DNA of 10,106 nt, from assembly GCA_009775535.1 (NCBI GenBank), contig VSPW01000058.1, forward strand, positions 1 to 10,106. Direction: 5' to 3'. The translations under genes were made by a program, and so were the position numbers. This document shows, piece after piece, positions 6,238-10,106 of the stretch (positions are counted from its first letter, which is position 1; each line of letters begins with the position of its first letter). The notes below the pieces were generated by a model that saw only the letters and a program-made list of their open reading frames with translations, had not been told where the DNA came from and did not search any database. Source of the stretch: Muribaculaceae bacterium. GTDB taxonomy: Bacteria > Bacteroidota > Bacteroidia > Bacteroidales > Muribaculaceae.

Positions 6238-7419
6238 TCACTCGGCCAATGGTATCTCAATGCGGAATGTCGTGCCTACACCGGGAGTTGAACGCAACAC
6301 GTATATCTTGCCGCCATGATACTGTTCCACGATACGCCTGGCGAGCGTCAGGCCCAGCCCCCATCCCCTTTTCTTGGTGGTGAATCCTGGGTTGAACACA
6401 CTTTTCATCACCTTGCGTGTCATGCCGCGGCCCGTGTCCTCGACCTCAATGAACGCCACTGACGGACGGTCGCTCCCGGCCCTCACCGCTATCGACCCGC
6501 GGCCGTCGGGCATGGCATCCACGGCATTCTTTATAAGGTTCTCCATCACCCATTCAAACAGCGGGCCACATGCCTTCACCGGAAGCCTGCCACCGTCATG
6601 CCGGACATCGAGGGATATGCGTGAGGAAATCCTGGTAGACATGTAGCCGGCGGCACGCGAGGCTATCTCCCCGGCATCCGCCAGTTCCAGCAAAGGCGCT
6701 GAGCCTATCTTCGAGAACCGCGAGGCGATGGTGGTAAGGCGCGCGACATCCTTGTTCATCTCGGCTACTGTATCGGCATCCACACCCATTTCCGGCAACA
6801 GCTCCATCCAGGCCATGAGCGATGATATAGGCGTGCCTAGCTGATGGGCGGTCTCCTTCGACAGGCCTACCCACACCTTGTTCTGGTCGGCCTTCTGGGT
6901 GGAACGCACAGCAAAATACACCACCGCCACAAAGGCCAGCATCACAAGCAGTTCCACATATGGATAATAGTTCAGGCGCTTCAGCACCGTGGAGTCCTCA
7001 TAATAAAGGTGCTGGGCCACACCTTCGGAAATAGCTATGTGTATCACGTTCGATGTGGACGAAAGCTTTTCCAGTTTCTTTTTAAGGAATGCCTCGTTGA
7101 CAGGCGAAAGCCCCCCTAAAGGGTCGACCGGCCCGGGAAGGTTGAAATTACGGTGCTGCAATATGTTGCCGTCATCGTCTGTAAGCAGCACGGGAATGGT
7201 GGTGTTACGGTTCAGTATGCCAAGAGGGAAATCTATGTTCACGTTTCCGTCGCCTGCATCCAGGGCGTTCACCACATCCTTTGTGGCATCGGCCCATATC
7301 TCCATGCGCTGGCGCTCCTGCTCCGACAGGTCCTTCACCATACGCGATGAATAGTACAGGAACACGGCCACCATTGCCGCCGCCGCTGACAGCAGCGCCA
7401 CCTTGCCGTAACGGCGCAT
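6238..7419 (-). CDS. Membrane-bound sensor histidine kinase
   Basis: With the ATG at 7419 this is a 393-residue inner-membrane sensor kinase. A helix at about residues 6-23 (VALLSAAAAMVAVFLYY) is followed by a periplasmic sensor part of roughly 125 residues and a second helix at about 152-174. The H-box is ETAHQLGTP with the phospho-accepting His192. The ATP-binding domain shows the N-box ENLIKNAVDAM at 293-303, DTGRGM at 328-333, an FNPGFTTK F-box, and GWGLGL at 352-357. All catalytic boxes are intact. The frame is open to an ATG at 7578, but that extension is Cys/Arg/Trp-rich, lies within the upstream gene and lacks family likeness; a GTG at 7440 is another option. It starts 25 nt after the stop of the kinase-remnant gene, so it is probably the last gene of the cluster. 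No response regulator is nearby. The Bacteroidota group with HQLGTP usually has the same two-TM layout. Confidence 0.92.
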   Translation of the reverse strand: MRRYGKVALLSAAAAMVAVFLYYSSRMVKDLSEQERQRMEIWADATKDVVNALDAGDGNVNIDFPLGILNRNTTIPVLLTDDDGNILQHRNFNLPGPVDPLGGLSPVNEAFLKKKLEKLSSTSNVIHIAISEGVAQHLYYEDSTVLKRLNYYPYVELLVMLAFVAVVYFAVRSTQKADQNKVWVGLSKETAHQLGTPISSLMAWMELLPEMGVDADTVAEMNKDVARLTTIASRFSKIGSAPLLELADAGEIASRAAGYMSTRISSRISLDVRHDGGRLPVKACGPLFEWVMENLIKNAVDAMPDGRGSIAVRAGSDRPSVAFIEVEDTGRGMTRKVMKSVFNPGFTTKKRGWGLGLTLARRIVEQYHGGKIYVLRSTPGVGTTFRIEIPLAE

Positions 7420-7444
7420 GTCGTAGATATTGTACCCCACCCTT

Positions 7445-8065
7445 CTATGGCAATTGTCCCATGGCCAATGAATCCGCAGGGGCAGCCACGGCAGGAACGT
7501 CCGGGACATGTGCGGCCGATACGCGGGGCGACGGTGTGAGATAGTGCAGATATATAAGCAGCAGCACAATGGCGGCAAGCAGGCCTATGATTATCCTGTA
7601 CCACAGTATGGCATAGCGGTAGGATGCTATCATGGTACGTTCCTTCCGGCACGGGTCTTTGCTTTTCTCCTTCGCAGCCGCATCCACAGTGGCTGCGGCA
7701 GGTGCGGACTTGGCTGTGCGGACCTGCCCGGGGGCAGAAGCCGCGGTGACATAGTAGGCAGTGCCGTTGTCCTTGAAAGCATGGAGCAATGAGCTGTCGC
7801 CTGACGACTTGCGCGAGGCCACCATGCCGGAAAAACTCCGGTAGAGTTCCTGTGCGGCCTGTGCATGCGCCCTTACAATGGTCATCGCCCCCGACTGCGG
7901 GGCACGGCGGCAATAATCTCCGGGGAAGAATTCATGCACGTCCACCTCTTCGCCTGTGTTAATGTCTACCGCTTTATATATATATCCGTACCCGTCCTTT
8001 CCGCAATGTGCGGTTATTTCATACCGACCGGCGAACAGGGCTGTTCCTAATGGCAAAGCATACAT
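7445..8065 (-). CDS. Truncated Ser/Thr pseudokinase N-lobe with membrane anchor
   Basis: This 206-residue protein begins like the Bacteroidota Ser/Thr kinases: LPLGTALFAGRY at 4-15, a glycine-loop region GKDGYG at 22-27, IYKAVD at 29-34, EVDVHEFFP at 40-48 and NGTAYYV at 100-106, in correct order. It appears inactive. The lysine of VAIKEFFP is His44, the second loop glycine is Asp24, the alpha-C Glu segment is not recognisable between 66 and 96, and everything past the hinge (HRD, DFG, the whole C-lobe) is absent. In its place are an Ala/Lys-rich linker (about 111-145), a membrane helix at about 157-176 and a short Ala/Pro-rich tail expected in the periplasm. The frame is uninterrupted, so this is not a fresh frameshift. 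It follows the PP2C gene by 38 nt and precedes the histidine kinase. Possible roles are a scaffold or binding partner for PP2C; it may also be a decaying gene. Kinase ancestry is by motif recognition only. Confidence 0.8.
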   Translation of the reverse strand: MYALPLGTALFAGRYEITAHCGKDGYGYIYKAVDINTGEEVDVHEFFPGDYCRRAPQSGAMTIVRAHAQAAQELYRSFSGMVASRKSSGDSSLLHAFKDNGTAYYVTAASAPGQVRTAKSAPAAATVDAAAKEKSKDPCRKERTMIASYRYAILWYRIIIGLLAAIVLLLIYLHYLTPSPRVSAAHVPDVPAVAAPADSLAMGQLP

Positions 8066-8103
8066 AGATATCGTTACCGTATTTGATTAAACGTGACACA
8101 ATT

Positions 8104-9441
8104 TCATTCCACTACCGGCATCGGGTCTGTAGGAGAGCCGGCCGGAACGGGCTCTGGCGCGGCAGGGCTTTCCGTGATCGGCGCAGGGACGTCCTGCTGG
8201 GGTTCGGGCTTTTTGCCTCCTACCGCAGCTGCAGCCGCAGCGGCCGATTCAGCCTTGGCCGGACGGTATCCGGGGTCATCCATCGGATGCATTTCCTCCG
8301 GCTGCTGGCTTTCCGCCCTGGCCTCATCCTTACGCGGCTCTTTCCTGGCTGACGGTTTCCTGGAGGCGGGGCGCTGTACGCCGCCCTCCTGCCCTGCGGC
8401 CTCAGTAGGCTGCACTGCCTCGACGGAGTCCTGTACGTCTGACCTGTCCTCAGTTGAACCGGATGAGCCACACCTGGACACCATCACCAGGACAGCCGCC
8501 ACCATAAGCGCCACGACTGCAACCGCCAGGAACAATGCCGGCTTGCGCGGCTTAGGCGATGCCGCAGCAACGGGCCTGGCCGCAGACGGCACGCTTTCGA
8601 CAACCTCAGCCACAACAGGCCTTTCCTCTGGAGCGGCCAGCGGCACTATCACCCTGGCTGGGGTCACCGACTCGCCATCGGCCATCTCCACATCGGCCAC
8701 AGGCACTAGCCAGCAGGTATAGTTGTCGCGGGTACGCCCGTCACATATCGCCTTTATGGCATCGAGCTTGCCTTGGTCGCTTAGGTCACGGTCGGACAGT
8801 ATGCGGGCCAGATCCTTGTCGGACAGGCGTTCGAGGACGCCATCGCAGCACAGGAAGAAGAAATCGTCCTTCCTTATGTCGGAAATCATGTCGACAGTGG
8901 CTTCAAACGGCCTTGAAAGCCCTGGCTGCATGGCACGGGTGATGACATTCCTGCGGGGGTGCACCATAGCCTCCTCCTCGGTCATCTCGCCGCGGGCCAC
9001 CATCTCGGCCACAAGTGAATGGTCGGTGGTGCGGTATATGATGCCTACTCCCGGACGCACCTGGTATATGCGGCTGTCGCCTATATGGGCGGCAAGCGCG
9101 CCGTTAGTACCCAGGCAGAGGGCCGTAAGCGTAGTGCCCGGACGGCGGTCCGATTCAGCCCCCAGCTTCGCGTCCAGGGCTGCATATGCCTTTGCCAGGC
9201 CGGCCTTGAAGTATCCTTCTGTCAGGCGTCCGCCGGACGCCTGCCCAGACTCAAAATAATGGCCCAGTGTAGTAGAGACGATCTCGGCAGCCACCTCGCC
9301 CCGTTCATGGCCGCCCATGCCGTCACACAATATAAAGAAATCCTGACGGTCGGAAGCCGCCAGCGGGTACAGACGGTCCTCCTGATTGTCCTTACGTCCA
9401 ATTTCAGTGAAGCACAACGGCTTACGTATGGTGATTTTCAT
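8104..9441 (-). CDS. PP2C-family Ser/Thr protein phosphatase, membrane-anchored
   Basis: This 445-residue protein removes phosphate from Ser/Thr residues using two metal ions. The PP2C domain (about 1-245) has all core motifs: RKDNQED at 16-22 (D22), CDGMGGHE at 39-46 (D40, G41), GTTLTAL, HIGDSRIYQ, TTDHSLV, VITRAM, CCDGVLERLSD with D200, and RDNYTC with D239 and N240, so it should be active. An Ala/Pro/Val linker leads to one membrane helix at about 302-323, then a 120-residue tail rich in Pro, Ala, Glu, Lys and Arg, including a run of eight Ala. With no signal peptide, the catalytic part should be cytoplasmic and the tail periplasmic. Such phosphatases usually oppose eukaryotic-like Ser/Thr kinases; here the following gene is only a kinase remnant. 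It starts 60 nt after the tyrosine phosphatase gene without a visible promoter between them. Confidence 0.95.
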   Translation of the reverse strand: MKITIRKPLCFTEIGRKDNQEDRLYPLAASDRQDFFILCDGMGGHERGEVAAEIVSTTLGHYFESGQASGGRLTEGYFKAGLAKAYAALDAKLGAESDRRPGTTLTALCLGTNGALAAHIGDSRIYQVRPGVGIIYRTTDHSLVAEMVARGEMTEEEAMVHPRRNVITRAMQPGLSRPFEATVDMISDIRKDDFFFLCCDGVLERLSDKDLARILSDRDLSDQGKLDAIKAICDGRTRDNYTCWLVPVADVEMADGESVTPARVIVPLAAPEERPVVAEVVESVPSAARPVAAASPKPRKPALFLAVAVVALMVAAVLVMVSRCGSSGSTEDRSDVQDSVEAVQPTEAAGQEGGVQRPASRKPSARKEPRKDEARAESQQPEEMHPMDDPGYRPAKAESAAAAAAAVGGKKPEPQQDVPAPITESPAAPEPVPAGSPTDPMPVVE

Positions 9442-9501
9442 AATTTATGATATTTGGCTTTGTTATTGTTCTATTTCATCTTGACGCCACCGGCAGTACT
9501 T

Positions 9502-10008
9502 TCATTGCTGCTGCCCGGCATCCGTAAGCTTACGGTACAGATTCCAGCACCCGTTCTCCAGCAGGTCGAGCACTTTCTCAAAGCCCTCAGCCCCTTCATA
9601 GTACGGATCGGGTATGTGGTCGCACCTAATTGCCATGTCGACAAACGATGCCATGGGCACGATGCGGGCCTCTTCCTCAAGCGTAGATGCCATGCGGCGG
9701 AGGTCGGCCTCGTTAGATGCGTCCATAGGTATGATAAGGTCGAAGCGGCTGAAATCGGCGCGGGTCACCTGGCGGCAGCGGTGTGTAAGGTCGTAACCCC
9801 GCCTGCGTGCATGTATTCGCATACGCTGGTCGGGAAGGTCGCCGATGTGGTAGCGCCCTGTGCCGGCGGAATCTATCTCCCATTCCCCGGGATATCCTTC
9901 GGAGGCCACAATGTGGCGCAACACCCCTTCGGCGGCCGGCGAGCGGCATATGTTTCCGAGGCATACAAACAATATCTTTCGCGGGACCGGCAGAGACCTG
10001 ACATTCAT
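9502..10008 (-). CDS. Low-molecular-weight protein tyrosine phosphatase
   Basis: This is a 168-residue cytoplasmic phosphatase of the LMW-PTP family, which hydrolyses phosphotyrosine through a cysteinyl-phosphate intermediate. The signature C-x5-R-S is at residues 16-23 (CLGNICRS; nucleophile C16, phosphate-binding R22), right after the KILFVCLGN strand. The general acid is D134 in the DPYY motif near the C-terminus, and the middle has the usual IDSAGTGRYHIGDLPD segment. All catalytic residues are present and the length is normal. The ATG at 10008 gives a 10-residue lead before the first strand. It is the first gene of the leftward signalling cluster. In many bacteria such enzymes act on tyrosine kinases of capsule export, but no capsule gene is seen here; its substrate is unknown and could be inside this cluster. 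Confidence 0.95.
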   Translation of the reverse strand: MNVRSLPVPRKILFVCLGNICRSPAAEGVLRHIVASEGYPGEWEIDSAGTGRYHIGDLPDQRMRIHARRRGYDLTHRCRQVTRADFSRFDLIIPMDASNEADLRRMASTLEEEARIVPMASFVDMAIRCDHIPDPYYEGAEGFEKVLDLLENGCWNLYRKLTDAGQQQ

Positions 10009-10042
10009 GTTTCAGATAAAAGATTATAGTTACTAATTGCCA

Positions 10043-10072
10043 CAAAATTACGTAAAATACATCAAAAACAAT
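10043..10072 (-). promoter_or_regulatory. Candidate promoter for the tyrosine phosphatase gene cluster
   Basis: On the minus strand TAATTTTG (10050 to 10043) fits the TAnnTTTG -7 consensus. A TTG core within ATTG (10072 to 10069) lies 18 nt upstream, slightly short of the usual 19-21 nt. Transcription would begin near 10037, about 28 nt before the ATG at 10008. I found no comparable box between the four genes of the cluster, so this may drive all of them. Confidence 0.45.
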
Positions 10073-10106
10073 CCATCATCCGCAAAATAATTGGATATTG
10101 TGGTAA

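Noticed and set aside
7420..7578. Longer histidine kinase start at 7578 (446 residues)
   Set aside because: The extra 53 residues are Cys, Arg and Trp-rich, are encoded inside the upstream gene in another frame, and the first membrane helix begins just after the ATG at 7419 as expected.
7335..7913. 192-residue minus-strand frame overlapping the kinase remnant
   Set aside because: Cys/Arg/His-rich product without family likeness; the alternative frame has ordered kinase motifs and a membrane helix.
7445..8065. Kinase C-lobe lost by a frameshift within the window
   Set aside because: I looked for HRD and DFG-like segments in the alternative frames downstream of the NGTAYYV segment and saw none; the frame is continuous into a proper membrane helix.
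8093..8722. 209-residue open frame on the + strand opposite the PP2C tail
   Set aside because: It is antisense to a low-complexity coding region; the product is Ser/Thr/Ala-rich with no domain, so it is a shadow of the PP2C frame.
9454..10029. 191-residue open frame on the + strand opposite the tyrosine phosphatase
   Set aside because: The opposite strand encodes a complete LMW-PTP with all catalytic residues; this frame has no recognisable motif.

Overview
The window looks like ordinary chromosome from a moderately GC-rich member of the Bacteroidales; the style is that of a gut Muribaculaceae or Prevotellaceae-like genome, but the family is an inference. The reasons are: no recognisable Shine-Dalgarno sequences before the genes, promoter-like boxes of the Bacteroidota TAnnTTTG type, recF followed directly by a small DUF721 gene, an ATP-type PEP carboxykinase, and a histidine kinase with the ETAHQLGTP box. 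I saw no tRNA, rRNA, CRISPR array, insertion sequence or phage gene.

Positions 1-4140 (+ strand) hold six genes reading rightward: a small membrane protein that may continue off the left edge, tilS (tRNA-Ile lysidine synthase), recF (gap repair), a DUF721/DciA-like protein, a hotdog acyl-CoA thioesterase and a Nudix hydrolase of the ADP-ribose pyrophosphatase type. From recF onward the genes overlap by 4 nt or are 5 nt apart, so they are probably one transcript. Their coding strand is markedly rich in C and A.

Positions 4141-4358 are the convergent gap between the Nudix gene and pckA. It holds a near-symmetrical hairpin flanked by an A run and a T run that should terminate transcription from both sides.

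Positions 4359-6002 (- strand) are pckA, a monocistronic gene with its own promoter-like box and a roughly 70-nt leader that starts with an A/T-armed palindrome. Its codon choice (Ile mostly ATC/ATT) looks like that of a highly expressed gene, unlike the genes to its left.

Positions 6238-10008 (- strand) form a four-gene phospho-signalling cluster read leftward: low-molecular-weight protein tyrosine phosphatase, membrane-anchored PP2C Ser/Thr phosphatase, a truncated and apparently dead Ser/Thr kinase N-lobe on a membrane anchor, and a two-TM sensor histidine kinase. The kinase remnant is the most unusual item: it keeps the start of a Bacteroidota-type kinase (GTxLxxGRY, glycine-loop region, EFFP, NGTAYYV) but has lost the catalytic lysine and the whole C-lobe, with a TM helix in its place. 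It sits directly after a phosphatase of the family that normally opposes such kinases. No response regulator lies in the window.
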